Shown in pieces: positions 25,578 through 34,822 of a DNA stretch of 64,000 nucleotides (position 1 is the stretch's first letter; the number at the start of each line of letters is the position of its first letter). Origin of the DNA: Paracoccus sp. MA (GTDB taxonomy: Bacteria > Pseudomonadota > Alphaproteobacteria > Rhodobacterales > Rhodobacteraceae). The DNA is taken from the NCBI RefSeq assembly GCF_020990385.1, contig NZ_CP087598.1, positions 1,346,001 to 1,410,000 of the forward strand. Direction: 5' to 3'. The notes under the pieces were generated by a model. It had not been told where the DNA came from and did not search any database. It saw only the letters and a program-made list of their open reading frames with translations. The position numbers and the translations under genes were made by a program.

Positions 25578-27344
25578 TCAGCGCAGCCCGGCCATGCGCA
25601 GCGCATCGACATAAAGCTCAAGATCCTCGGGATGCTGCAGCGGCGGCACCTTGCGCCAATGCGCGATGGTGAAGTTCGGGTGCACGCGCATCACCTCGCG
25701 CGCATGGTGGCGGGCCTCGTCCATCTGGCCCAGCAGCGCGTGGCTGGCGGCCAGAAGCCGATGCGCCTCGGAACCGTCGCGCATGCGGGAAAGCGCCTCG
25801 ATGGCCTCGGCATATTCGCCCATGTGGAAATGGGCGTCACCCAGGAACCACAGATAGGCGTCCGGGTGATAGGGATTCAGCCGCATCGCCCGCCGGATCA
25901 GCCGCACCGCCCTTTCGCCTTGCCGCACATAGGCCAGGCAATCCCCCGTATAGGCCAGCAGGTCGGCGTCGTTGGGGTTCAGCGCCAGCGCATGCTCATA
26001 GGCCGACGTCGCCTCGGCGTGCTGCTTCTTGTAAAGATGCGCCAGCCCCATCTCGGAAAAGCCGCGCGCGTCGAACCCGTCGCATTCCACCGCGCGCTTC
26101 GCCAGGTCCAGCGCCCGGTCCAGCGCCGTCTGCGGATCGCTGCTCCAGTTGTAGCGCCATTCCACGTTGAAGGTCCGCGACATCGCCGCATAGCTGCGGC
26201 CATAGAGCGGATCGAGCTCCTGCGCCTGCTCGAACAGGCGGCGCGCGTGCAGGTTCGCCTCGGGACGGAAGCGGAAGTCCAGTTCCAGCCCGCGCAGCAC
26301 CAGCCCATAGGCGTAAAGCGCCGGATGGGTCTGCTCGGCCAGCCGGCGCCGTTCGGCCGCCTCGATGCGCAGGGCGACGCGTGCGGCGGTCGTGGCGGCG
26401 ATATCGTCCTGGATGTCGAGAATGCCCGCCATCGCCCCGTCGTAGCGTTCGGACCAGAGCGTGTTCTCGGTCTCGGCCTCGATCAGGTCCGCGGTGATCC
26501 TGATGCGGCTGTCCACGCGCCGGAAACTGCCGGCGAGCAGATAGCGCACCCCCAGCCGCCGGCCGATCTCGCGCAGCGACGCGACCTCGGCCGCCGCCAG
26601 GAAGGCGGAATGGCGGGCAATCACCATCAGGTGCCGGAACCGGCTGAGGCTGGTGATCAGATCGGCGGCAAGGCCCCGGCACAGATGCAGGTCGTTCGGG
26701 TCGCCCGAGAGGTTTTCCAGCGGCAAGACCGCCAGCGAGGCATCGGGCAAGGCCAGCGTCCCGGCGGCAGGCGGCGGCGCGGCAGGGATCGCGCGGGGCC
26801 CCGCCGCCGCCGAGGCGAGCCCGACCGCATAGATCTCGACCGGCGCCGTCATGTTCCTGAGCCGCTTGCGCCCCAGCGAGCGCAGGACCAGGTCGGGATG
26901 GCCGCGCACCAGCCGATAGACCGCTTCGGTGATGCAGACGCCGCCGGGCGCGGCGAAGCTCTGGATGCGCGCGGCCAGGTTGACGCTGTGGCCATAGACC
27001 CCGTCGTCGCCGGCAAAGACCTCGCCGATGGAGATGCCGATGCGATAGGCGATCGGCTCGGCCCCGCCGGTCCAGGCCGCGTCCTGCGACAGTTCCTGCT
27101 GCATCTCGAGCGCGAAATGCAGCGCCTGGTGGACGCTTTCGAAAACCGCCACCAGCCCGTCGCCGGCGGTATTCACCACCGAGCCGCCATAATCGCCGGC
27201 CAGCCGGCGGATCAGGCGCAGCGAGCGCGCCAGCCGGGCGACGGTGCCGGCCTCGTCCCGCTCGACCAGCCCGGTATAGCCTTGCACATCGGCATAAAGC
27301 ACGGTGAGCAGCCGGGGACCGGACAGATCGGACTGCGCGCTCAT
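25578..27344 (-). CDS. class III adenylate/guanylate cyclase with TPR repeats
   Basis: 588 aa from the ATG at 27344. Residues about 10-185 form a class III nucleotide cyclase domain: metal-binding Asp in YADVQGYTGL and NTAGDGLVAVF, and GVYGHSVNLAARI in the second half. Residues about 220-345 resemble the TolB-like/FlgE-type segment often fused to such cyclases (VLPLENLSGDPND). From about 380 to the end lie tetratricopeptide-like repeats (SEMGLAHLYKKQHAEATSAY and similar). The enzyme is cytosolic, with no membrane segments. A Crp/Fnr-type regulator is encoded 1.45 kb away, so a local cAMP circuit is possible. Confidence 0.85.
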   Translation of the reverse strand: MSAQSDLSGPRLLTVLYADVQGYTGLVERDEAGTVARLARSLRLIRRLAGDYGGSVVNTAGDGLVAVFESVHQALHFALEMQQELSQDAAWTGGAEPIAYRIGISIGEVFAGDDGVYGHSVNLAARIQSFAAPGGVCITEAVYRLVRGHPDLVLRSLGRKRLRNMTAPVEIYAVGLASAAAGPRAIPAAPPPAAGTLALPDASLAVLPLENLSGDPNDLHLCRGLAADLITSLSRFRHLMVIARHSAFLAAAEVASLREIGRRLGVRYLLAGSFRRVDSRIRITADLIEAETENTLWSERYDGAMAGILDIQDDIAATTAARVALRIEAAERRRLAEQTHPALYAYGLVLRGLELDFRFRPEANLHARRLFEQAQELDPLYGRSYAAMSRTFNVEWRYNWSSDPQTALDRALDLAKRAVECDGFDARGFSEMGLAHLYKKQHAEATSAYEHALALNPNDADLLAYTGDCLAYVRQGERAVRLIRRAMRLNPYHPDAYLWFLGDAHFHMGEYAEAIEALSRMRDGSEAHRLLAASHALLGQMDEARHHAREVMRVHPNFTIAHWRKVPPLQHPEDLELYVDALRMAGLR

Positions 27345-27590
27345 CACCCTGACATCGGCTCCCGGCTTTCCTGCATGGCGGCAATGCCTGCCGGAGACCG
27401 TGAAATCCGCCCTGAACTGAACTGTCAAGTGCGGAAACCCCGGAAGCGGGCGGCTCCCCGACAGGCGGAACCGGCCGAACGGGTGCCGCCGCGCGCAGAG
27501 CAGCCGGCCGGAACCGGGATCGCGCCGGCGGTGCGCGCCGGACCGGCCGGGCCGAAAGCGACGCCGCCTTGCCGTTGTCGGATCGCCCAG

Positions 27591-28655
27591 TCAGGCCCGC
27601 GCCATCGGCGGGGGCGCAGGCGTCGGTCCCGGCTGCGAGGGCGCTTCGGCGGCCGGCCCAAGCAGCGCCAGCGGTTCGGCAAGGGCGCGGGCCGCCTCGC
27701 CCCAGGCGGGCGCATCCAGCTCCAGCCGGCGCAGCACCGCCGCCCTGCCCTGCCCCCGCTGCGCCAGCTTGACCATGGCGCGGTAATCGGCGGCCAGTCC
27801 GCCCAGCAGCCGGTCCAGCTCTTGCAGGTCCTGTTCCAGCCGGGCGGCGACCGCGGATTGCGCGCTGGCCTGCGTGGCGATGGCCAGCGCCGCCGCCACC
27901 GGAACGCTGCCGGCCCGAAGCCCGCGATAGTCCAATTCCAGCCGGTCGAGCAGCGCGGCCGGCCGCGACAGTCGGCCGGCATGAGACCCCGCCGCCCCCA
28001 GCAGCGCCTCGCCGCGCCAGTTCCCCGCCGCCGCCCGCGCCGCGGCGCCGATCAGCGCCCGGCCCAGCCGGTGACGCTGCGCCAAGGACATCTCGGCCCC
28101 GGCTTCCAGCAGCGCCTCGACCGCCGCCGCCAGCTTCTGGGCCAGTTCCTCGATGCGGGTGCAGGCCTGCATCATCGGCCCGTCGGCGCCCTCGGTCCGG
28201 TGCAGTTCGGCCGCCAGCGCGCCCCAGAGCCGCTGCGCGCTGAACCGGATCATCCCGGCGCCGCGCGGCGCGGTGCGGGTATGGCCGCGCAGGATGGAGC
28301 GGCAGCGATCCAGATCGCCCGCGGCGGCCTTCAGCAGCGCCGGCAGCTGCGCGGCGTCGCAGGGCGGCGCGGCCAGGCCGCGGGCCAGCGTCCCGGCCTG
28401 GACCAGCAGGCTGCGGGTGCGGGGCAGCAGATGGTCCAGGCAATAGCGCGACATGGCGCGCAGATCGGCCTCGGCCTTGGCGGCCGCGCCCTCCATGGCG
28501 CCGGTGCCGCGCCCGCAGAGGGGGCGCGGCTGCCCGCCCTGCAAGCCGGCCCGGACCTGCAAAAGCAGCGCCGTCATCGCCAGCCGATGCAGGGCCGCCC
28601 CGGTCAGGGCCGGAAGATCGGGGGCATGGACGGCTGTGCATGGCGGCTTGGACAT
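27591..28655 (-). CDS. uncharacterised helical protein
   Basis: 354 aa from the ATG at 28655 (an upstream ATG at 28715 lacks support). The sequence is Ala- and Leu-rich with many amphipathic helices and no membrane segment or signal peptide. The last 20 residues are Pro-rich (PSQPGPTPAPPP). No family recognised; the spacing of LeuArg/GluLeu patterns suggests a helical bundle or a signalling/chemotaxis-like domain. It is divergent from the Crp/Fnr gene and precedes the cyclase gene on the same strand, 246 nt upstream of it, so the three may be functionally linked. Confidence 0.55.
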   Translation of the reverse strand: MSKPPCTAVHAPDLPALTGAALHRLAMTALLLQVRAGLQGGQPRPLCGRGTGAMEGAAAKAEADLRAMSRYCLDHLLPRTRSLLVQAGTLARGLAAPPCDAAQLPALLKAAAGDLDRCRSILRGHTRTAPRGAGMIRFSAQRLWGALAAELHRTEGADGPMMQACTRIEELAQKLAAAVEALLEAGAEMSLAQRHRLGRALIGAAARAAAGNWRGEALLGAAGSHAGRLSRPAALLDRLELDYRGLRAGSVPVAAALAIATQASAQSAVAARLEQDLQELDRLLGGLAADYRAMVKLAQRGQGRAAVLRRLELDAPAWGEAARALAEPLALLGPAAEAPSQPGPTPAPPPMARA

Positions 28656-28798
28656 TGCGGCGGCTCTCGGGCTGTCATGGTTGCGCCTTGCTCCTGCCGT
28701 ATCGATCGGCCACAATCAGTGCGCGAACGCACAGAGCCGGCATATTCGACCTGCAACCGGCCGGATCGAGGCCATGACACCGGAACAGGGCGCGGGTG

Positions 28799-29524
28799 AT
28801 GACGGAAACGCTGGGGCTGGGCGATCTGGATTGGTTTGCCGGGCTGACGCCGTGGGATCTGGCCCCGATCGAAGCCGCCCTGCGGCGGCGGCAGTTCGAC
28901 CAGGGACAGCTGATCCTGGAGCGCGGCGATCCGGGCGATACGGTGCTGTTCGTGCTGTCGGGCCGCGTGCTTGCCGTGCACTGGACGCAGGCCGGGCGCG
29001 AGATCGTCTATAGCGACATCGGGCCCGGCTGCGCCTGCGGCGAGCTGTCGGTGCTGTCGGGCAGCCCGCGCTCGCTGTCGCTTTACGCCCGCAGCGCCTG
29101 CACGCTGTTCGAGATGCCCGGCGCGCTGCTGCTGGAGCTGATCGGGACCCATCCCTCGGTGCGACAGGCGATCATGGGCCATCTGGTGCGCCAGATCCAC
29201 GGCCTGACCGACCGGGTGCATGCACTGATCTCGCTCAGCGTCGAGGAGCGGCTGCGCGCCTATCTGCTGCGCATCGCGCTGGAGCGCGGCGGGCTTGAGC
29301 GCGGCCGCGTGCTGCGCGACCTGCCGACCCATGCCGAGATCGCCAATATCGTCGGCGCCAACCGCGAGGCGATCAGCCGAAACTTGGCCAAGCTTGGCCG
29401 CGAGGGCGTGATCGAGAGCGGCCGCCGCTTCCTGCGCATCCTGCGCCCCGAGGCACTGTTCCCGCAGGCCGCCGAAACGGCCGCCCCGCCCGCGTTCAGC
29501 CCGCCAGAAGCTCGTCCGGAGTGA
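28799..29524 (+). CDS. Crp/Fnr family transcriptional regulator
   Basis: 241 aa from the ATG at 28799 (a GTG directly before it is in frame). Residues about 20-135 form the cNMP-binding jelly roll (GQLILERGDPGDTVLFVLSG and GELSVLSGSPRS). A long dimer helix follows, then the winged HTH (LPTHAEIANIVGANREAISRNLAKL). The N-terminal Cys cluster of Fnr is absent, so it is Crp-like or of another effector class. The 29 terminal nt overlap the end of the convergent alanine dehydrogenase gene. A cyclase lies close by on the other strand. Confidence 0.88.
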   Translation: MTETLGLGDLDWFAGLTPWDLAPIEAALRRRQFDQGQLILERGDPGDTVLFVLSGRVLAVHWTQAGREIVYSDIGPGCACGELSVLSGSPRSLSLYARSACTLFEMPGALLLELIGTHPSVRQAIMGHLVRQIHGLTDRVHALISLSVEERLRAYLLRIALERGGLERGRVLRDLPTHAEIANIVGANREAISRNLAKLGREGVIESGRRFLRILRPEALFPQAAETAAPPAFSPPEARPE

Positions 29525-30614
29525 CCGCCGCCAGCCCCAGCGCCTCGCCCACCGGCGGCGAGGTCAGCCGCCCCTCATGCGTGGCAAGCCCGGCGCGCAG
29601 ATGCGGGTCCTGTTCCAGCGCGCGCCGCCAGCCCTTGTCGGCCAGCGCCAGCAGGAAGGGCAGCGTGGCATTGCCAAGCGCCTGGGTCGAGGTCCGCGCC
29701 ACCGCGCCGGGCATGTTGGCGACGCAGTAATGGACGATGCCATCGACCTCGTAGATCGGGTCCTGATGGGTGGTCGGGCGCGAGGTCTCGAAGCAGCCGC
29801 CCTGGTCGATGGCGACATCGACCAGCACCGCGCCGCGCGGCATGGTTTCCAGCTGGGCCCGCGACACCAGCTTGGGCGCCGCCGCGCCCGGCACCAGCAC
29901 GGCGCCGATCACCATGTCGGCGGTCTGGATCAGCTCGGCGGTCGCCGCGGCGCTGGCGTGCTGGGTGGTCAGCTTGCCCATGAACAGGTCGTCCAGCCAG
30001 GACAGCCGCGGCAGCGAGCGGTCCATCACCGTCACGTTCGCGCCCATGCCGACCGCGACCCGCGCCGCCGCGGCGCCGACCACGCCGCCGCCGATGATCA
30101 GCACATTGGCCGGCCGGACCCCCGGCACCCCGCCCAGCAGCACGCCGCGCCCGCCATTGGCCTTTTGCAGCGCCCATGAGCCGACCTGCGGCGCCAAGCG
30201 CCCCGCCACCTCGGACATGGGCGCAAGCAGGGGCAGGCCGCCGCGCGCATCCGTCACCGTCTCATAGGCGATGGCCGTCACGCCCGAGTCGAGCAGGTCG
30301 CGGGTCTGCGCCGGATCGGGCGCCAGATGCAGATAGGTGAAGAGCACCTGCCCCTGCCGCAGCATGGCGCGTTCCTGGGGCTGCGGCTCCTTGACCTTGA
30401 CGATCAGGTCGGCGGCGGCAAAGACCGAGGCCGCGTCCGGCGCGATCTGCGCCCCGGCGGCCAGATAGTCCTGATCCGCGAAACCGGCGCCCAGCCCGGC
30501 ATCGGTCTCGACCAGGACCTGATGACCGTGGGCCACGGCTTCGGCGGCGGCGGCCGGCGTCAGGCCGACGCGGAATTCCTGCGGCTTGATTTCCCTGGGG
30601 CAGCCGATCTTCAT
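29496..30614 (-). CDS. ald: alanine dehydrogenase
   Basis: 372 aa from the ATG at 30614 ([20 protein letters not shown]), the family's normal start and length. An ATG two codons earlier (30620) is equally possible; AGGAGAGGAG lies directly upstream. Reversible NAD-dependent deamination of L-alanine to pyruvate and ammonia. The substrate-binding Lys is in VKVKEPQP, the catalytic His in FTYLHLAPD, and the nucleotide-binding motif is IGGGVVG. The neighbouring Crp/Fnr gene is convergent and overlaps by 29 nt. Confidence 0.95.
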   Translation of the reverse strand: MKIGCPREIKPQEFRVGLTPAAAAEAVAHGHQVLVETDAGLGAGFADQDYLAAGAQIAPDAASVFAAADLIVKVKEPQPQERAMLRQGQVLFTYLHLAPDPAQTRDLLDSGVTAIAYETVTDARGGLPLLAPMSEVAGRLAPQVGSWALQKANGGRGVLLGGVPGVRPANVLIIGGGVVGAAAARVAVGMGANVTVMDRSLPRLSWLDDLFMGKLTTQHASAAATAELIQTADMVIGAVLVPGAAAPKLVSRAQLETMPRGAVLVDVAIDQGGCFETSRPTTHQDPIYEVDGIVHYCVANMPGAVARTSTQALGNATLPFLLALADKGWRRALEQDPHLRAGLATHEGRLTSPPVGEALGLAAVTPDELLAG

Positions 30615-30863
30615 GCTCATCTCCTCTCCTCGCGCTGGTTTCGGTGCGGGTGCGCGACCAGTCTGCCTGCTTGGCCCGCAAGCTGTTGCGAAGATGGCCC
30701 CGGCTGGCGCGCCCGAACGGAACAGGACCCTCCGGATGGCGAGAAGAATCGAAGATCCTTCCATCGTCAAGCCGATTGGCGCAATGCCGCCCCCGTTTCC
30801 GGCCCCGCGGCGCGCGGAATGCCCGAATCGATGCGGAGGAAGAGCGGCGGCCTCGGCCGGCGA

Positions 30864-31211
30864 TCAGGCGCCGGTGCAGAAACTGGCGTAAAGCACCGCC
30901 ATCACCCGCCGCGCCGGCTCGCTTTCGATGCGATACCAGATCACCTGCCCGTCCCGGCGCCCGGCGATGATGCGGTCGCGGCGCAGCAGCGCCAGATGCT
31001 GCGAGACCGTCGAATCGCGGATGCCCAGGAAAGCGGCAAGCTGGCCCACCGACTTTTCTCCCGAACTCAGCGCGCAAAGGATCATCAGCCGGTGCTGGTT
31101 GCCCAGCGATTTCAGGAACTCGCTGGCCTCGGCCGCAGCCGCGCGCATCGCCTCCGGGTCGATCCCGGCAGCATCGGGTCGGGAGCAGTCTGGCTGGGTG
31201 TCGCTGGTCAT
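30864..31211 (-). CDS. ArsR-family repressor of SqrR/BigR type (persulfide-sensing cysteines)
   Basis: 115 aa from the ATG at 31211. Winged HTH with SVGQLAAFLGIRDSTVSQHL and the wing RRDGQVIWYRIE. Cys46 (ILCAL) and Cys112 (SFCTG) are 66 residues apart, the spacing of Cys41/Cys107 in SqrR, and Cys9 corresponds to a third Cys there. This subgroup senses reactive sulfur by forming sulfur bridges between these cysteines and represses sulfide or thiol genes. The metal-site motifs of ArsR/SmtB (ELCVCDL) are absent. The divergent neighbour is thioredoxin 2, a fitting target. Confidence 0.88.
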   Translation of the reverse strand: MTSDTQPDCSRPDAAGIDPEAMRAAAAEASEFLKSLGNQHRLMILCALSSGEKSVGQLAAFLGIRDSTVSQHLALLRRDRIIAGRRDGQVIWYRIESEPARRVMAVLYASFCTGA

Positions 31212-31228
31212 TCTTGCATACCTACACG

Positions 31229-31237
31229 ATTCCGAAT
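31229..31237. promoter_or_regulatory. small dyad in the arsR/trxC divergent region
   Basis: ATTC-C-GAAT is a perfect 9-bp palindrome in the 66-bp gap between the ArsR-type gene and thioredoxin. AT-rich flanks (GAATATATGG) stand out in this GC-rich DNA. It uses the ATTC/GAAT half-sites known from SqrR/BigR operators, though with a spacer of 1 rather than about 8. Confidence 0.3.
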
Positions 31238-31277
31238 ATATGGTCAAGCTGCCCGCCCGGAACAACGAGGTTCGACC

Positions 31278-31721
31278 ATGTCCGGCCCGGACAGCCAGAT
31301 CGTCTGCATCGCCTGCGGCGCGGTAAACCGCCTGCCGCCCGCGCGCGATCCGGCCGCCGCGCGCTGCGGCAAATGCCGGAAGGCGCTGTTTTCCGGCCAG
31401 CCGGCCGAGGTGGACGGACGGATGTTCCAGCGCCAGATCGGCCGCAGTTCGATCCCGGTTCTGGTCGATGTCTGGGCGCCCTGGTGCGGCCCCTGCCGGA
31501 TGATGGCGCCGGAATTCGCCCGCGCCGCCGCCCTTCTGGAACCGGCGATGCGGCTGATCAAGCTGAACTCCGAGGCCGAGCCACAGGCCGCCGCCGCCCT
31601 TGGCATCCGCGGCATCCCGACGCTGCTTCTCTATCGCGGCGGGCGCGAGATCGCGCGGCAATCCGGCGCCATGGACGCGGCTTCGATCGCCGGCTGGGCC
31701 CAGGCGCGGCTACGCGGCTGA
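31278..31721 (+). CDS. trxC: thioredoxin 2 (zinc-ribbon thioredoxin)
   Basis: 147 aa. N-terminal zinc ribbon with two Cys pairs (CIACG and CGKC), followed by a thioredoxin fold with active site WAPWCGPC and the cis-Pro loop RGIPTLLLY. It reduces protein disulfides in the cytosol; zinc-ribbon members are typically stress-induced. GAGG precedes the ATG at 31278; the frame is open far upstream but only this start fits the family. Divergent from the SqrR-like repressor. The glutathionyl-hydroquinone reductase gene follows 69 nt later. Confidence 0.92.
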   Translation: MSGPDSQIVCIACGAVNRLPPARDPAAARCGKCRKALFSGQPAEVDGRMFQRQIGRSSIPVLVDVWAPWCGPCRMMAPEFARAAALLEPAMRLIKLNSEAEPQAAAALGIRGIPTLLLYRGGREIARQSGAMDAASIAGWAQARLRG

Positions 31722-31790
31722 GGGCGGCGCGGTTGCCGCGGCGGCACGCTCGGTTAAGCTGGAGGCCGGAACAAGACGGGCGAGGACGAC

Positions 31791-32765
31791 ATGGGCCAAC
31801 TGATCGACGGCATCTGGCATGACGAATGGTATGACACGGAAAGCAGCGGCGGACGTTTCCAGCGCAGCGTGACCGCCTATCGCAACTGGATCACCCCGGA
31901 CGGGAGCCCCGGTCCCAGCGGCAAGGGCGGCTTTGGCCCCGAAAGCGGGCGCTACCATCTCTATGTCTCCTATGCCTGCCCCTGGGCGCATCGCACGCTG
32001 ATCTTTCGCGCGATCAAGGGGCTGGCGCCGCATATCGACGTCTCGGCCGTGCATCCCGACATGCTGTCCGAGGGCTGGACCTTCGCCACCGACTTCCCCG
32101 GCGCGACCGGAGACCGGCTGTTCGGCCTGCCCTACCTGCGCGACATCTACCTGAAGGTGGATCCGAAGGCTTCGGGCCGGGTGACGGTGCCGGTGCTGTG
32201 GGACAAGGCCCAGGGCACCATCGCCAGCAACGAAAGCGCCGAGATCATCCGCATGTTCAATTCCGCCTTCGACGGGCTGACCGGCAATCGCGACGACTAT
32301 TGCCCGGCCGACCTGCGGGAGCGCATCGACGCGATGAACGAGCGCATCTACGACCGGGTGAACAACGGCGTCTACAAGGCCGGATTCGCCACCTCGCAAG
32401 CGGCCTATGACGAGGCCGTGCAACCGCTGTTCGAAACGCTGGACTGGCTCGAGGGCCATCTGGCCGCCAACCGCTACCTGTGCGGCGACCGGATCACCGA
32501 GGCGGACTGGCGGCTTTTCACCACCGCGCTGCGCTTCGATCCAGTCTATCACACGCATTTCAAATGCAACCGCCGCTGGCTGCGCGAATATCCGAACCTC
32601 TGGGGCTGGACGCGCGAGCTTTACCAATGGCCGGGCGTCGCCGAGACGGTGCATTTCGACCATATCGTGCGGCATTACCATTACAGCCACGTCACGATAA
32701 ACCCGCATCGCATCGTCCCGATCAATCCTCTGATCGACTGGGAGGAGCCGCACGGCCGGGGTTGA
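31791..32765 (+). CDS. yqjG: glutathionyl-hydroquinone reductase (YqjG/ECM4-type GST)
   Basis: 324 aa. Xi-class glutathione transferase that removes glutathione from glutathionyl-hydroquinones. Catalytic Cys63 in YACPWAHRT; N-terminal thioredoxin-like domain with the family's long insertion, and C-terminal helical GST domain (CGDRITEADWRLF). RBS GCGAGGACGAC. Part of a thiol-redox cluster with the ArsR-type repressor and thioredoxin 2. Confidence 0.92.
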   Translation: MGQLIDGIWHDEWYDTESSGGRFQRSVTAYRNWITPDGSPGPSGKGGFGPESGRYHLYVSYACPWAHRTLIFRAIKGLAPHIDVSAVHPDMLSEGWTFATDFPGATGDRLFGLPYLRDIYLKVDPKASGRVTVPVLWDKAQGTIASNESAEIIRMFNSAFDGLTGNRDDYCPADLRERIDAMNERIYDRVNNGVYKAGFATSQAAYDEAVQPLFETLDWLEGHLAANRYLCGDRITEADWRLFTTALRFDPVYHTHFKCNRRWLREYPNLWGWTRELYQWPGVAETVHFDHIVRHYHYSHVTINPHRIVPINPLIDWEEPHGRG

Positions 32766-33085
32766 GACGAGGCGCCGCAGGGTTTTCCCCTGGACTGACA
32801 AGTCTGCCCGCACCAGCCACGCGATAATCGCGCCGGTCGCCGTTCCTGGATCTGGAGATGTCGATCGGCGCCCGCGCGGAGGATGACGAGCAGGCCGAAC
32901 AGGGCCCGGCCGGAATGGGAGGCCGGAAGGAGGTGATTTCCGGGGCAGAACCGGGTCTTTCAAGGGCGCTGCGCCGGCCCCGAGAAATTTTCCCGACGGC
33001 TGTATTTTTCCGCTTGCGCCCGCCGACGCGCCCTCCTATACGACGCCTCACACGGGCGCCGGAGACGCCGCCCGAGACCTCCGGT
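32766..33085. other. intergenic region before tRNA-Ala
   Basis: 320 bases without a gene. It holds the tRNA promoter at its right end and an inverted repeat, CCGGAA (32923-32928) with TTCCGG (32938-32943), that encloses the Shine-Dalgarno-like AGGAGGTGAT. No convincing start codon follows that motif. Confidence 0.6.
33014..33042 (+). promoter_or_regulatory. promoter of tRNA-Ala
   Basis: TTGCGC (33014-33019) and TATACG (33037-33042) are separated by 17 bp, giving a start near 33049, about 37 nt before the mature tRNA. Confidence 0.6.
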
Positions 33086-33161
<76 letters not shown>

Positions 33162-33259
33162 ATTCAGCCGCTATGCGACTGCGAAACCTCCAGAATTTAC
33201 TGCATATTCGCCTTCCGCGCCCTTGAAATCGCTCTTGAATCCCGGAACATGAGGCAGGG

Positions 33260-33692
33260 CGATGGATATCACCCGGGATCGCCGCACTGGTAAATCGTGA
33301 AACGGGTGCTCCAAAAGGTTCGCCCATGCCGATCCCCGGTAGAAGGTGACGCGGACGCTCTGGACCGCCTCCGAACGCGAGGCGAGGATCAAGGCCGCAG
33401 AGGCCGAGGTCATGGCCCATGGGGAACCGGGCAAGCCGATGATGCGGCTGCCGCCTATGAGGCGGCGCGGAAGCTGGCGCAGGCACGCGAGTTTCCTTAC
33501 CGCCCGGCAGCGGAACTGGCAGCCGGGTCGATTGACAACCTGCTCACGCGGCTTGAGGCGCTTGTCCGCTCCGATGGGACCTTCACGCCTCTGGCGGAAG
33601 CCTCTGCCCTTCACGGTGCAATGGACAAGCCGCCCGTCTCGATCACGGCGGCGCTGGCCGAGTTCGTGAAATTTACGGCCATCAAGCGATGA
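33260..33692 (+). pseudogene. remnant of a tyrosine integrase N-terminus (DUF6538-type)
   Basis: Pieces of one integrase N-terminal region are spread over two frames. VKRVLQK (from about 33294) is followed in another frame by RFAHADPR, an in-frame TAG at 33340, then KVTRTLWTASEREARIKAAE up to about 33420. The frame then returns to DAAAAYEAARKLAQAREF, PYRPAAELAAGSIDNLLTRL and ITAALAEFVKF, ending at the TGA at 33690-33692. The order matches integrases that begin with KRVPKRFAHVDPR and have an N-terminal SAM-like region. The catalytic domain with the Arg-His-Arg-Tyr residues is missing. Directly downstream of tRNA-Ala, it marks the left border of an old integrated element. The start boundary is approximate. 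Confidence 0.7.
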
Positions 33693-33904
33693 GAGCCCTC
33701 TGGACAGGCATCGTGAGGCATCCCTGGCGCTGGCCTCCTGCTTGTCCGATCCCCCATGACTGGCGGGAAAATGCCTATGGGTCAGAGAGCGATTGTCGGG
33801 TCTCCGCCGACTACCGGCAGAGGGGTTGGTGGCGGCGCCGAGAGGTGCAACCCTTCCCTTGCTCCGGGCCTTCTTGCCCGTTGACGCATTGAGGAGACAC
33901 GATC

Positions 33905-34822
33905 ATGGCCACCACGATCCATGGAACAGACGGGAACGACCGCCTGACCGTCGCAGGCGACGACGACACCTATAGAATCAACATGCTGAACGGCAGGGAT
34001 TTTGTGGATGTGACGCAGATCTCCGCCCGCTATGTGGCAGTCAACTTCTCGGACGGGAACGATACGGTGCAAGGTGGCGATACGAGCCATTCCATCAGCT
34101 TCTTCGGCGGTGGAAATGCCTTCACCACAGGGGCCGGGGACGATACGTTCTACAACAACAATGTCGGCGCCGGGAACGTGATCGCGGCCGGCGCGGGCGT
34201 GGACATGTTCTCGGTCTACGGCGACGGGGCTTTCGCGAATCTGGAAGAGGGGCGGGTCTCCGTCCGGTCGCCGCATACCGGCATCATCTATGATTACGAG
34301 GTGTCGGGCGTCGAGAATCTCTCGGGAACCCCCGACGCTGACATACTGGTCGGCAGCGAAGGCGAGAACAGCCTCAGGGGAGGCGTGGGGAACGACCTGT
34401 TATCCGGCAGGGGCGGCAACGATACTCTGGACGGCTGGGAGGAAATGCCTGGAGGGAGCGGGAACGATACCTTTGTGGGAGGCTACGGGGCTGACCACAT
34501 CACCACGGGTAACGGTCACGACAAGATCAGGATAGACCGCCTTGCGGAAAGCCGGCCGGGCCACGAAGACATCATCACCGACCTCAGCACCAGCGACCGT
34601 ATCGACCTGTCGCGGATCGACGCGGATCAGACCATGGACGGCAATCAGAGTTTCGAGTTTATCGGGCAGGAGGCATTCTCCGGGAACGCGGGAGAGCTGA
34701 GATATGAGGTCAGCGGGTCCGATCTGGTCGTGCTCGCCGATGCCGATGGCGACGGGGCAGCCGACCTGTCGGTCATTCTGAGCGACCTGCGCACATTGAC
34801 CGAGGACAGTTTCATCCTCTAG
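33905..34822 (+). CDS. small RTX (calcium-binding nonapeptide repeat) secreted protein
   Basis: 305 aa, acidic. It starts directly with repeat-like TTIHGTDGNDRLTVAGDDD and has repeats of the GGxGxD type in several blocks, for example LRGGVGNDLLSGRGGNDTLDG and FVGGYGADHITTG. The C-terminus, ELRYEVSGSDLVVLADADGDG followed by a hydrophobic end DSFIL, resembles the last part of M10/serralysin-like type I secretion substrates. No protease or lipase domain is present. Such proteins are exported by an ABC/HlyD/TolC type I system, not encoded nearby. RBS AGGAGA 7 nt before the ATG. Codon use is less GC-extreme than that of most neighbours, in line with the tRNA-associated island. Confidence 0.85.
   Translation: MATTIHGTDGNDRLTVAGDDDTYRINMLNGRDFVDVTQISARYVAVNFSDGNDTVQGGDTSHSISFFGGGNAFTTGAGDDTFYNNNVGAGNVIAAGAGVDMFSVYGDGAFANLEEGRVSVRSPHTGIIYDYEVSGVENLSGTPDADILVGSEGENSLRGGVGNDLLSGRGGNDTLDGWEEMPGGSGNDTFVGGYGADHITTGNGHDKIRIDRLAESRPGHEDIITDLSTSDRIDLSRIDADQTMDGNQSFEFIGQEAFSGNAGELRYEVSGSDLVVLADADGDGAADLSVILSDLRTLTEDSFIL

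Noticed and set aside
25632..28799. 1055-aa open frame on the plus strand
   Set aside because: Lies antisense to the cyclase gene and the helical protein gene; composition is that of a high-GC shadow frame rich in Arg, Gln, His and Pro.
33689..33892. 67-aa plus-strand frame after the integrase remnant
   Set aside because: No ribosome site, Trp/Arg-rich random composition, no family; ends before the RTX leader.
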